Part shown: piece after piece, positions 35,272 through 42,593 of the stretch
How the letters are laid out: each line of letters opens with the position of its first letter
Numbering within the stretch: position 1 is the first letter of the stretch
NCBI RefSeq assembly: GCF_025643335.1
Contig: NZ_CP092489.1
Location: 629,501-693,500, forward strand
Reading direction: 5' to 3'
Length of the DNA: 64,000 bases
Source of the DNA: Endozoicomonas sp. Mp262
GTDB taxonomy: Bacteria > Pseudomonadota > Gammaproteobacteria > Pseudomonadales > Endozoicomonadaceae
Notes under the pieces: generated by a model
Seen by the model: the letters and a program-made list of their open reading frames with translations, nothing else
Told to the model about the DNA's origin: nothing
The model's database searches: none
Translations under genes and position numbers: made by a program

Positions 35272-35970
35272 GTGCGCCAGTTATGTATTCCATTTTTATT
35301 AGTCGCTCTTACCGGATGTGTTTCCCGGTTATACATAGCAGATGACTATTCAGGCTTTTTGAAGAACTATTCCCGGCTTGAAAAAGTTGAAACACCATCA
35401 GAAAGTGATGTCTGGCGCTGGATATCACCGGACATTAAATCCCGGCATTATAAGGCCGTTTATTTTGAACCATTAATCTTTTTTCCACAGCCACATACCC
35501 AGGATCAGGTTAGCCGTGAAGCACTGGAAACAATCAGACAGGCCATGGAAGCCAAGGTTCTTGATGTGGCTAACCACCTTGGTTTACCCAGAGCCCGACA
35601 AAAAGGCGCTGGTGTCTTGGTAATAAAACCCGCCATCACCTCCCTATCGGTCAAGCTACAGGATTTACAGATACGTGAAATCATTCCGGTTCGCTTGGTC
35701 ATTTCCGGTGCGGAGCTGGCAATGGGCTGGCGCGATAAAGATGTTACATTTTTATTAGAATCCGAACTGCAAGATGGTCAGACAGGGCAAACCATGGCAA
35801 TGTCGGTACGTAAAATAAAGACCCTGCCTTTGCAGGACGACAAACAAAAGCTAAGTATTGAGCATGCCCGGTCTGAAATAAACCAGCTGGGAAAAGATCT
35901 TAAAATAGACTTTGCCAACCTTAAGGCATTAATCGAAGAAAAACGTTCAAGCCAAGCTGTACCCCGTTAG
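35272..35970 (+). CDS. DUF3313-family lipoprotein
   Basis: A 232-aa lipoprotein that starts at GTG 35272. The signal peptide ends in the lipobox LVALTGC with the cysteine at residue 16. The mature part begins with YSGFLKNYSRLEKV and a WRWISPDI block typical of DUF3313, and ends with a helical tail. DUF3313 proteins are outer-membrane lipoproteins of unknown role. It follows a MITE half-end and precedes a full MITE, so its original neighbours have been displaced. The start is a few bases beyond GCAGTGCGCC and the ribosome site is poor. Confidence 0.78.
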   Translation: MRQLCIPFLLVALTGCVSRLYIADDYSGFLKNYSRLEKVETPSESDVWRWISPDIKSRHYKAVYFEPLIFFPQPHTQDQVSREALETIRQAMEAKVLDVANHLGLPRARQKGAGVLVIKPAITSLSVKLQDLQIREIIPVRLVISGAELAMGWRDKDVTFLLESELQDGQTGQTMAMSVRKIKTLPLQDDKQKLSIEHARSEINQLGKDLKIDFANLKALIEEKRSSQAVPR

Positions 35971-36003
35971 AAAACCGTAGTTTGATTGGTAGACAGGCTA
36001 AAC

Positions 36004-36192
36004 TAGGGGACGTTCTCAATTAGTCATGAGACCAGTTCCTCACACAGGCATTCAGGCAAGGCGTACGACGCAGGGCAGGGTGGTTCCCTGTTCAAGTCGT
36101 ACAACGGGGCATGAATGCCTGTGTGAGGAACCCGAAGGGCCTGGCGCTCATCACGGCTGGCTGGTCACATGTCTAATTGAGAACGCCCCCTA
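36004..36192. mobile_element. MITE-like element (family 3)
   Basis: A 189-bp element bounded by TA, with terminal inverted repeats of about 30 bp: TAGGGGACGTTCTCAATTAG at the left and the complement of TAGGGGGCGTTCTCAATTAG at the right. The interior is a second palindrome (CACACAGGCATTCAGGCAAG against GCATGAATGCCTGTGTGAGG). It has no coding capacity. It starts with the same TAGGGG as family 1, so both may be moved by one transposase. It lies just upstream of pdxA2 and ends where the pdxA2 hairpin begins. Confidence 0.78.
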
Positions 36193-36234
36193 GTACATCA
36201 TTTCAATGTGTTTAAGGTATTGAAATGATGTACT
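36192..36234 (+). promoter_or_regulatory. hairpin enclosing the pdxA2 ribosome site
   Basis: A perfect 16-bp inverted repeat, AGTACATCATTTCAAT (36192-36207) and ATTGAAATGATGTACT (36219-36234), with an 11-base loop. The loop holds the AAGG ribosome site and the 3' arm contains the ATG at 36225. In RNA the start codon would be paired, so translation could be controlled by unfolding. As DNA it could equally be a symmetric operator for the DeoR protein. Confidence 0.6.
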
Positions 36235-37277
36235 GGCCACAAGCACTTACTCATATGAATATAAGTCCAATGAAACCTATTATTTGTGTACCTATGGGCG
36301 ACCCTGCCGGTATCGGCCCGGAAATAATTGTTAAGTCCCTGACGGAATCCGACCTGTTTACCCGCTGTAAAATACTGGTGATCGGCAGTGAATCTTTCCT
36401 GAAGCGTGCCGCTGAAGTCTGCAACAGGCCCGTTACCATCCATAAAATGAGTTGCTCCTCCCATTTATCCCTGGTGCCCGGTGCCATAAACCTTTTAAAT
36501 CGACCGTTGGCTGATGCAGGTAAGATCAAACCAGGGGAGATTTCTGCCGCAGCAGGAAAAGCCTCCTATCAATTTATAAAAGAGGCCGTCATCCTGGCCA
36601 TGAGTAAAAAGGTGGACGCCCTGGCAACCACGCCTATTAATAAGGAGTCATTAAAGGCTGCCGGTATTCCCCATATTGGTCATACTGAAATGCTGGCAGA
36701 ACTAACAGGCAGTCACGACCCACTGACGCTATTTCAGGTTAAAAAACTAAGGGTCTTTTTTCTTAGTAGACACCTGTCTCTTAGAGAGGCATGCAATGCT
36801 GTTACGGAAGAACGGGTTTACAATTACATCACTCGATCAATCAATACCCTTAAGTCGCTGGGAATTACAAGCCCCAGGCTAGCTGTTGCAGGGCTTAACC
36901 CTCATTGTGGTGAGCATGGGCTTTTCGGGGATGAAGAAGACACTGCCATTGTACCTGCTGTTAACCGCGCTTCTTCAAAAGGGCTACAGGTTTGCGGCCC
37001 CCTACCTGCCGATTCTGTTTTTTACCAGGCCCTCTCAGGTAAGTTTGATGCCGTACTTTCCCTTTACCATGACCAGGGGCATATAGCCACTAAAATGGTC
37101 GATTTTGAGCGAACCATATCAATTACCTGCGGACTGCCCTTCCTGAGAACATCGGTAGATCACGGCACCGCCCATGATATTGCAGGTACAGGAACAGCCA
37201 GCCCTGTCAGCATGACCGAAGCCATCAGGCTGGCAGCGGTCTATACCAATAAAATAAGAAAATTAAAACAGCCATAA
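36225..37277 (+). CDS. pdxA2: PdxA2-type 4-phospho-sugar-acid dehydrogenase
   Basis: Member of the PdxA family, up to 350 aa. It has the VPMGDPAGIGPEI start block, the metal-binding GLNPHCGEHG, LYHDQGHIATK and the end SVDHGTAHDIAGTG. The FFLSRHLSL and TCGLPFLRTS variants are those of the PdxA2 branch, which oxidises 4-phospho-D-erythronate or threonate in sugar-acid breakdown rather than making vitamin B6. The ATG at 36225 has AAGG at the right distance; ATGs at 36255 and 36270 would remove a poorly conserved head. The DeoR gene upstream and the kinase remnant downstream fit a former catabolic cluster. Confidence 0.82.
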   Translation: MMYWPQALTHMNISPMKPIICVPMGDPAGIGPEIIVKSLTESDLFTRCKILVIGSESFLKRAAEVCNRPVTIHKMSCSSHLSLVPGAINLLNRPLADAGKIKPGEISAAAGKASYQFIKEAVILAMSKKVDALATTPINKESLKAAGIPHIGHTEMLAELTGSHDPLTLFQVKKLRVFFLSRHLSLREACNAVTEERVYNYITRSINTLKSLGITSPRLAVAGLNPHCGEHGLFGDEEDTAIVPAVNRASSKGLQVCGPLPADSVFYQALSGKFDAVLSLYHDQGHIATKMVDFERTISITCGLPFLRTSVDHGTAHDIAGTGTASPVSMTEAIRLAAVYTNKIRKLKQP

Positions 37278-37489
37278 ATTCAAAGGAGGGATTGAGTCTG
37301 ATACATTCGGTTCCAGCTTGAATTTACCCTCATTGATATTGATTCTGACCATACAAAAAATTATTAAAATATTCTTTATATCGTATTTTATTATTATTTT
37401 CTGACTATATAATCACCAACCCATCAAATGTTATTAGCCTTTTTCAAGACTATTCCTCAAATTCACAAAACATTACTGAAAGAATACCT

Positions 37490-37530
37490 ATGTTTATTGT
37501 CAGTTCTTACGCCATGGCTATTATCATGTG
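37490..37530 (+). pseudogene. 5' remnant of a PfkB-type sugar kinase gene
   Basis: Thirteen codons (MFIVSSYAMAIIM) after a weak GAAAG site, cut by the left end of the IS982 element. The sequence resembles the N-terminal VVGSY.....M strand of PfkB kinases, and the C-terminal part of such a kinase resumes at the other side of the IS. About 190 codons between them are missing, and no target duplication is seen, so the insertion was accompanied or followed by a deletion. The short length makes this call tentative. Confidence 0.4.
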
Positions 37531-38500
37531 ACCTGAGTTCGACATAAGGAACTGATTTTATATAGCATAGCTACCACGCTGATTAGGGATGGAGTAGTAC
37601 TGTGCTGACCAAGGTATTTTGTAGGGTAGACGATTTTTGCAAGCAATTTGAACCAAAGCTAAACCAGTATCTGATCGAGCATTGTGGCCGCAAGCGCATT
37701 CGTAAACAGTCTCTATCAATCAGCGAAGTGGCCACGATCGTTATCCTATTTCATGCTAAAGGCTATCGTTGTCTGAAGCACTTCTATATGAATCATGTCT
37801 GTAAATACTGGCATAAGCACTTTCACGGGCTAGTCAGCTACAATCGGTTTGTTGAGCTGATGCCACAAGCGCTTATGGTACTCTCAGCTTTCTTGCAAAC
37901 ACGATATGGCAAGGTGTCTGGCATTTCTTATATAGATTCAACCGGCATCGCTGTCTGTGAAAAAAGTCGGGCTCTGCGCCATAAAGTGTTTAAAGATGAA
38001 GCAGGCTGGGGTAAGTCTTCTACACACTGGTATTACGGCTTTAAGCTTCACTTGATTATCAATGATACCGGTGAGTTGCTGGCGGTTAAGTGTACATCAG
38101 GTAATACCGATGATCGTGCTGTTCTTGAAGATATGTGCTGCCACTTGTTTGGTAAGCTGTTCGGCGACAAAGGCTATATATCCAAGGCCAAAGCCCAGCT
38201 TTTAAAAGAAAAATACGATGTTGACCTGATTACGACGCGCAGGAAAAACATGAAACCTCAGAACCTGCCTGCTTTTGATAAAGTACTGCTGAGAGGGCGT
38301 GCAATCATTGAGACAGTCAACGATCAGTTGAAGAATATCTCTCAGATAGAGCACACCCGCCACCGCTCAAAGTTCAATTTTATGGTGAACTTGCTGGCAG
38401 GGCTTGTAGCCTATACGTTTCAAAAAAAGAAGCCTTCTCTGAACATTCAACATACGGGGCTGGTTGAGTTGGTTGCTTAACCGTTATGTCGAACTCAGAT
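37531..38500 (+). mobile_element. IS982-family insertion sequence
   Basis: A 970-bp element with imperfect terminal inverted repeats: ACCTGAGTTCGACATAAGG at the left and the complement of ATCTGAGTTCGACATAACGG at the right. It carries one transposase gene. IS982 elements start with ACC, as here. The flanking bases (ATCATGTG and CACTGGTA) do not form a duplication, which fits a deletion next to the element. Confidence 0.87.
37602..38480 (+). CDS. IS982-family transposase
   Basis: A 292-aa DDE transposase with the IS982 blocks RIRKQSLSISEVATIVILFH, YNRFVELMPQAL, the catalytic YIDSTGIAVC, GWYYGFKLHL-like STHWYYGFKLHLIINDTGELL and GDKGYISKAKAQLL, with a late ETVNDQLKNISQIEHTRHRS. It starts with GTG at 37602. 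All catalytic blocks are present, so it looks active. Confidence 0.93.
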   Translation: MLTKVFCRVDDFCKQFEPKLNQYLIEHCGRKRIRKQSLSISEVATIVILFHAKGYRCLKHFYMNHVCKYWHKHFHGLVSYNRFVELMPQALMVLSAFLQTRYGKVSGISYIDSTGIAVCEKSRALRHKVFKDEAGWGKSSTHWYYGFKLHLIINDTGELLAVKCTSGNTDDRAVLEDMCCHLFGKLFGDKGYISKAKAQLLKEKYDVDLITTRRKNMKPQNLPAFDKVLLRGRAIIETVNDQLKNISQIEHTRHRSKFNFMVNLLAGLVAYTFQKKKPSLNIQHTGLVELVA

Positions 38501-38840
38501 CACTGGTATTGCAGTCACTGATGAACAGACCGCGGCAAAAGCAGCGCAGTATTTCGTGGAAAAAGGTGTTAATAAGGTAGTCATCACTCTCGGCAGTCGG
38601 GGAGCTTATCTCTACGAAAATGGTATGGGCCAGTTAATCCCTGGCCATAAAGTGGATGCTATTGATACCACCGCAGCGGGTGATACCTTCAATGGTGCTT
38701 TGTTGGTGGGGCTGAGCCAAGATAAGACCATGGAAGAAGCTATTCAATTCGCCCATAAAGCCAGTGCGGTATCTGTCACCCAAATGGGAGCCCAAACGTC
38801 CATTCCCTATTTGACTGATCTCACAGCGTTCTTCAGTTAA
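38501..38840 (+). pseudogene. ribokinase (PfkB family), 3' remnant
   Basis: About 112 C-terminal residues of a ribokinase-like sugar kinase, beginning TGIAVTDEQTAAKAAQ at the right end of the IS982. It includes VVITLGSRGAYLYENG, the ATP and catalytic block DTTAAGDTFNGALLVGLS (catalytic aspartate in GD) and the tail VTQMGAQTSIPYL. E. coli RbsK aligns along the whole stretch from LTGI onward. There is no start codon or substrate-binding domain, so no working enzyme is made. Followed by a good terminator. Confidence 0.88.
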
Positions 38841-38861
38841 TGGTTAATATATAAGCCCCGT

Positions 38862-38887
38862 AACCTGTGAGTTCTGCCTCACAGGTT
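38862..38887 (+). terminator. terminator after the kinase remnant
   Basis: AACCTGTGAG (38862-38871) pairs with CTCACAGGTT (38878-38887) around a six-base loop and continues with TAAAG. It lies 22 bp after the kinase stop and also downstream of the convergent THX gene. Confidence 0.7.
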
Positions 38888-38910
38888 TAAAGTCATAACA
38901 CTTCCCGTTT

Positions 38911-39027
38911 TCAGCTTTTTTCCTGCGCTGTGGCTGATCCCTTTTTCTTTTTACCCTTACGACGCTTTACACCATGGGAACCATTATTGATCTTGCCCCT
39001 GAATGTGGTTTTATCACCCTTTCCCAT
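38911..39027 (-). CDS. small ribosomal protein bTHX
   Basis: A 38-aa, very basic protein (MGKGDKTTFRGKI...KRRKGKKKKGS) that matches the THX family, which begins MGKGDK.T..GKI and ends in lysine clusters. In Thermus THX sits at the top of the 30S head. Start ATG 39027 has AGAGGTGG six bases upstream; stop TGA at 38911-38913. It is convergent with the kinase remnant. It is too short for routine length cut-offs. Confidence 0.82.
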   Translation of the reverse strand: MGKGDKTTFRGKINNGSHGVKRRKGKKKKGSATAQEKS

Positions 39028-39167
39028 ATGCCACCTCTTGTTTTTTTTCTACGCCGTCTCACAATATGATGAGAGGCTATAGAATACAAGCACGATTTCA
39101 TCATCCGGATACAAGCCTGCCGGTATATCCGATCGTTAAAAGTCACACCCTAAAAAATCATAATAAG

Positions 39168-39509
39168 TTAATGATCTGGCAATCTCTGGCGAACCAGCAT
39201 TTCAAGGGCAGCAATATCCCTCCGGGTAGCCGCCTGCTCCTCATCTACACGCTTGAACCCTGCCAGGGTTGCCTCTGTCAGTGCGTTTAACCCTCTGGCC
39301 AGGGCATCAATCTTATGATCATGCTGATCTAATCGCTGATCCTGTTGATCAAACCGGGCATCATGCTGTTTAAACCGCTCACGCATTTCTTGTCGGGTTT
39401 CCAGCATAACTTGATGGGTTTCACCGGAAATTTGCACCAGGCGCTCCATCCCCTTTTCCAGGGTATCAACCCGAAACTCAAGGGATTCAACTCTAGCTTC
39501 CAAGGACAT
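39168..39509 (-). CDS. coiled-coil hypothetical protein, 113 aa
   Basis: Mostly one coiled coil: MSLEARVESLEFRVDTLEKGM at the start, then a glutamine/aspartate-rich middle with a repeated DARFDQQDQRLDQHDHKID pattern, and LEMLVRQRLPDH at the end. No signal or membrane segment is seen. It is similar in style to the heptad protein at 16043 (VSETHQG there, SGETHQV here, each followed by glutamate-rich helix), so they may be distant relatives. It lies just downstream of the surface locus on the same strand. The function is unknown. Confidence 0.6.
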   Translation of the reverse strand: MSLEARVESLEFRVDTLEKGMERLVQISGETHQVMLETRQEMRERFKQHDARFDQQDQRLDQHDHKIDALARGLNALTEATLAGFKRVDEEQAATRRDIAALEMLVRQRLPDH

Positions 39510-39571
39510 ATATCACCCACTATTTTTTTGGCTGCCCAAAAAGAATAGCAGGTAAAATATAAACAGATTGA

Positions 39572-41011
39572 TTATTCAACTGTCACCTGGTAACTGACCT
39601 CATCGCTTTCACCCGGCTTAAGTGTTTCTACTGACCAGGTTAGTTCACCCCGGTAGCCCTTGTCTTTACCGCATGTTAGCTGCTTCAAACTGCTCTCTTC
39701 GCAGCTTTCCAGGACTGTAAACGGTGGTGTCTGGTCGGTGATAGTTACTTTATCAATGCGTGATGCACCGGCATTGGTGAAGCCGATGGTGTATTTCAGG
39801 ATATCGCCGGGGGCTGCGGTGTTGGCTGTTGATGGTTTTCCGCCTGCTCCTGTCTCACTGGTGTTAGTCACCCACTTGCTCAAGACCAGTTTACCTGCAT
39901 TCTGGTCGGTGACGGTGATGCGGTCAAAGGCATTAGCAATCAAGGGCTCTTCCTGATCTTTACTGTCGTCATCTGCACTTTTGACCTTTGTCGCTGTCAG
40001 GGTGAGTATACGGTTTAACCCGTAGGGAGTATTCGCCGGTACAAAAAAGCTGGCTTCAAGGCATGATGGTTGGGCACCATCATCGGCCTTCGCTATAGTC
40101 AGCTTGTTATCAGGGAGGACGGTAGCGGTATCCGCCGTTGCATCGCAGGAGAAGGACTTGATCATCACCGGCCATTGATCCTGACTTTGCTCTTCTTTAT
40201 CAGCATCCCAGTCAGCGGATAACGTAAACTCACCGGCTTGTGAGCTTTTCAGGGTATGGAGAAAGCTGACCTTTGTGCCGGGCAGAACGGTACGGTGGTG
40301 GTTGGGTGTCAGGGACAGGGTGGGGGTGCCATCGATATAGCCAAAGTCCACTTTGGCTGTTTTATCATCATATATATAATCATTTTCACGAACTACCCTG
40401 AAATTCGGGATTCCTTTACCCAGTGAAAGACCTTTCAGCATTGGCTGGTCTGGCTGTACTTCAACCTGGTAGTCGTCACCCGCATACAGGCCACTAAACG
40501 TAACTTTCCCCTCACTGTTTGTTACCAGATACTCCTTTTGATCAACAACTACAGGCACGGAATTTTCATCGGGGCGTACACGGTATAGCCTTACTTTAAC
40601 CCCTTCCAAGGGCATTTCAGTCGAATCACATTTGCCCTCCTTGTTCTTAACTTTACAGACGGTTGCCTCAATACTTGCAGGCTTATGAATCGTTATTGGT
40701 GGGCTGAACTCTGAGGTGTTTCCTTCCTTATCTATGGCTATGGCTGCTATGCCTGTTCCATCCTCTCCTGTAAATCGAAAGCTTACGAATATGGCTTGCG
40801 TCTTTATTGTTTTTTTACTCACAGGATCTATATAAGAACCCTCTGCCCCTGTAAAGATCTCATCTGATTCTTCAGGATTTTCAGATTTTGCATAAGTATC
40901 AAAGTGTTCATATACACCTCCTCTTACTGTGTATAACTCTAATGAACCAAAGCTTTTCGGGTTCAAAAAACCCGACAACTTAACATTGGGTGAAAGTCTC
41001 ATATTGACCAC
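39572..41011 (-). pseudogene. lectin/beta-helix surface protein, 3' fragment
   Basis: The C-terminal part (about 469 native codons) of the gene cut by the ISKra4-type element. The first residues of the open frame (MVNMRLSP) are IS-encoded; native sequence starts at NVKLSGFLNPKS. Domains in order: end of the beta-helix region (VEFYTADG-like SLELYTVRGG, IAIDKEGNTSEFSPP), a SdrD B-like/CNA-B fold (LEGVKVRLYRV...GKVTFSGLYAGDDYQVEV), a long beta-rich region, and a DUF11 module (NTAAPGDILKYTIGFTNAGAS). It ends with PGESDEVSYQVTVE, the same final strand as its neighbours. Confidence 0.9.
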
Positions 41012-42593
41012 AACTAAACACTGCCACCTTTCTCAGGGAATGGTATGACATTGCTTGTAGCAGCCTTGGTGACTTTCTCGCAATAAGTTGCAGCAAATAA
41101 CTTCCAGCCATTTTCAAACCAGTGGCTCTGAACTAATGACCGAAGCGTCAATATGCCCTGACCACCCGGATTTCTCCAGCGCATACCTGAGCACTTCATC
41201 CGCTGGGTAACCAAGGTTTTACAGGCTGCCTCTACCACACCAGAGCCGATCGGAAGGTTATTCGACAAGTGTTCAGCATAGCGCATACGCTGGCGATTTT
41301 TTCTGAAATACTCCAGCTCGGTCTTTAATTTTGAGCGGCGCGGATGCTTTTTATGCTGATAAGCCAGGGCTTTAATAATGCGCTCAACCCCATCAAGTTC
41401 CTCTTTGAGGACGTGTCGGTAAGTGACAAACTTTTCTTTGGACTTGATGCTGTTTTCTCCATAAGCCTGGTCAAATGCTTTCTTCAGGTGATCGGCTGCG
41501 TGGTAGTAATCAATAACCTCAACACCCGCTGGTAGTTCCCGGGAAAGGTATGACCAGTTGTCCTTGGCGCCATCAGCGACTTTGACCAGTGACAGCTGTG
41601 GCTTTTGTCGCAACGCTTCTTGCAATAGTGCTGACAAAGACTGCTTGAGTGTGAGTTTTTTAGTTTCTGGCATTCGTCCTATGCGGACTGTTGATAAACG
41701 CTCCCCCTGTTGATCGTAAAACGACAAAGTTCCGCAACTGGCCTCCTTGCAACCTGTTGGCCCTTGAGTCCGTTTGCCTTCAGAAGCGCTCCTGGCTCGC
41801 TTTTCTACTCGTTTGCCATCTTTCATGGGCAGCATAACGCCATCCAGGGAGGCGGCTACTGTGACCGCATTGGTGGGCACGTTAAGTTTCTCAATAAGCA
41901 TCTCTTCAAAAGGCTCACGGTGCTGTTCCCACTGAGTATTAAATTGCCTGGGGAAACGAGCAAGACTGCTTTCTGAGGGAGACATACCTCCCATGAGATC
42001 AAGGAGGCTTTTTGCTTCACCGGGAGACATTTGAGCAACAACCCAGGCAGCTTGCTTTGCAGCCCGAGGCGTCCAGAAGCCTTCCACGATCCCGGCTTTC
42101 AACTCCATGGGCACGATACACGGCTCTTTGCCGTTACGGTAAAGTGTTCGCATAACCCGGACTGAACCAACCGCTGTCTGGTAGGTTTTATAACTGCGCA
42201 ACACCTGCTTATAAGTGATCCCGCTGACCTCAATAGCTGGGGTATCAATATCAAGCTCAGCCAGCGCCTCTGCTAAAAAATCTTGCTGAGCTTGATTAAA
42301 GAGAGCATTAACGGTCTGCTCAAACTCTTCAAAGTGCCTGATAGGATTGCCAGACTCTCGCAGAGCCTGCAATTGGTGGCCTAACCGTTGAATCGCATCA
42401 CAAGAAATGGTGGCGGCTTCAGTCCGTAGCTGACATACTTCCATGGGGCGGCCTCTCACTGGCAAGGTGTTGTGTGCTATCAACATCATACCTGTGATTG
42501 GCTGCCTTCTGTTTAAGCATTGAAAAAATAGCTGCCTACTACTTTCCCCGGTTGGCAAGCTGAAGAAGCTCGGTCAATTTGAGACTTTCACCC
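40988..42593 (-). mobile_element. ISKra4-type insertion sequence, copy 1 (inside the lectin gene)
   Basis: A 1606-bp element. The terminal inverted repeats are 22 bp with one mismatch and begin GGGTGAAAGTCTCA. It is flanked by a perfect 8-bp duplication TTAACATT (40980-40987 and 42594-42601). Removing the element and one copy of the repeat joins the two gene parts in frame as NGKNVKLSGF. A copy of identical length in the opposite direction is at 61961-63566. Confidence 0.94.
41014..42444 (-). CDS. ISKra4-type transposase (copy 1)
   Basis: DDE transposase, about 476 aa from the ATG at 42444 (GAGAGG eight bases upstream); the frame is open to a TTG at 42558. Diagnostic blocks: ASLDGVMLPMKDGKRVEKRA with the first aspartate, LVKVADGAKDNWSYL, VIDYYHAADHLKKAF and the late PIGSGVVEAACKTLVTQRMKCSGMRW. 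The family assignment comes from these blocks and the GGG-starting ends. It differs from the other copy at only three visible residues (SREL/SQEL, GILT/GVLT, CEKV/CGKV). Confidence 0.87.
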   Translation of the reverse strand: MEVCQLRTEAATISCDAIQRLGHQLQALRESGNPIRHFEEFEQTVNALFNQAQQDFLAEALAELDIDTPAIEVSGITYKQVLRSYKTYQTAVGSVRVMRTLYRNGKEPCIVPMELKAGIVEGFWTPRAAKQAAWVVAQMSPGEAKSLLDLMGGMSPSESSLARFPRQFNTQWEQHREPFEEMLIEKLNVPTNAVTVAASLDGVMLPMKDGKRVEKRARSASEGKRTQGPTGCKEASCGTLSFYDQQGERLSTVRIGRMPETKKLTLKQSLSALLQEALRQKPQLSLVKVADGAKDNWSYLSRELPAGVEVIDYYHAADHLKKAFDQAYGENSIKSKEKFVTYRHVLKEELDGVERIIKALAYQHKKHPRRSKLKTELEYFRKNRQRMRYAEHLSNNLPIGSGVVEAACKTLVTQRMKCSGMRWRNPGGQGILTLRSLVQSHWFENGWKLFAATYCEKVTKAATSNVIPFPEKGGSV

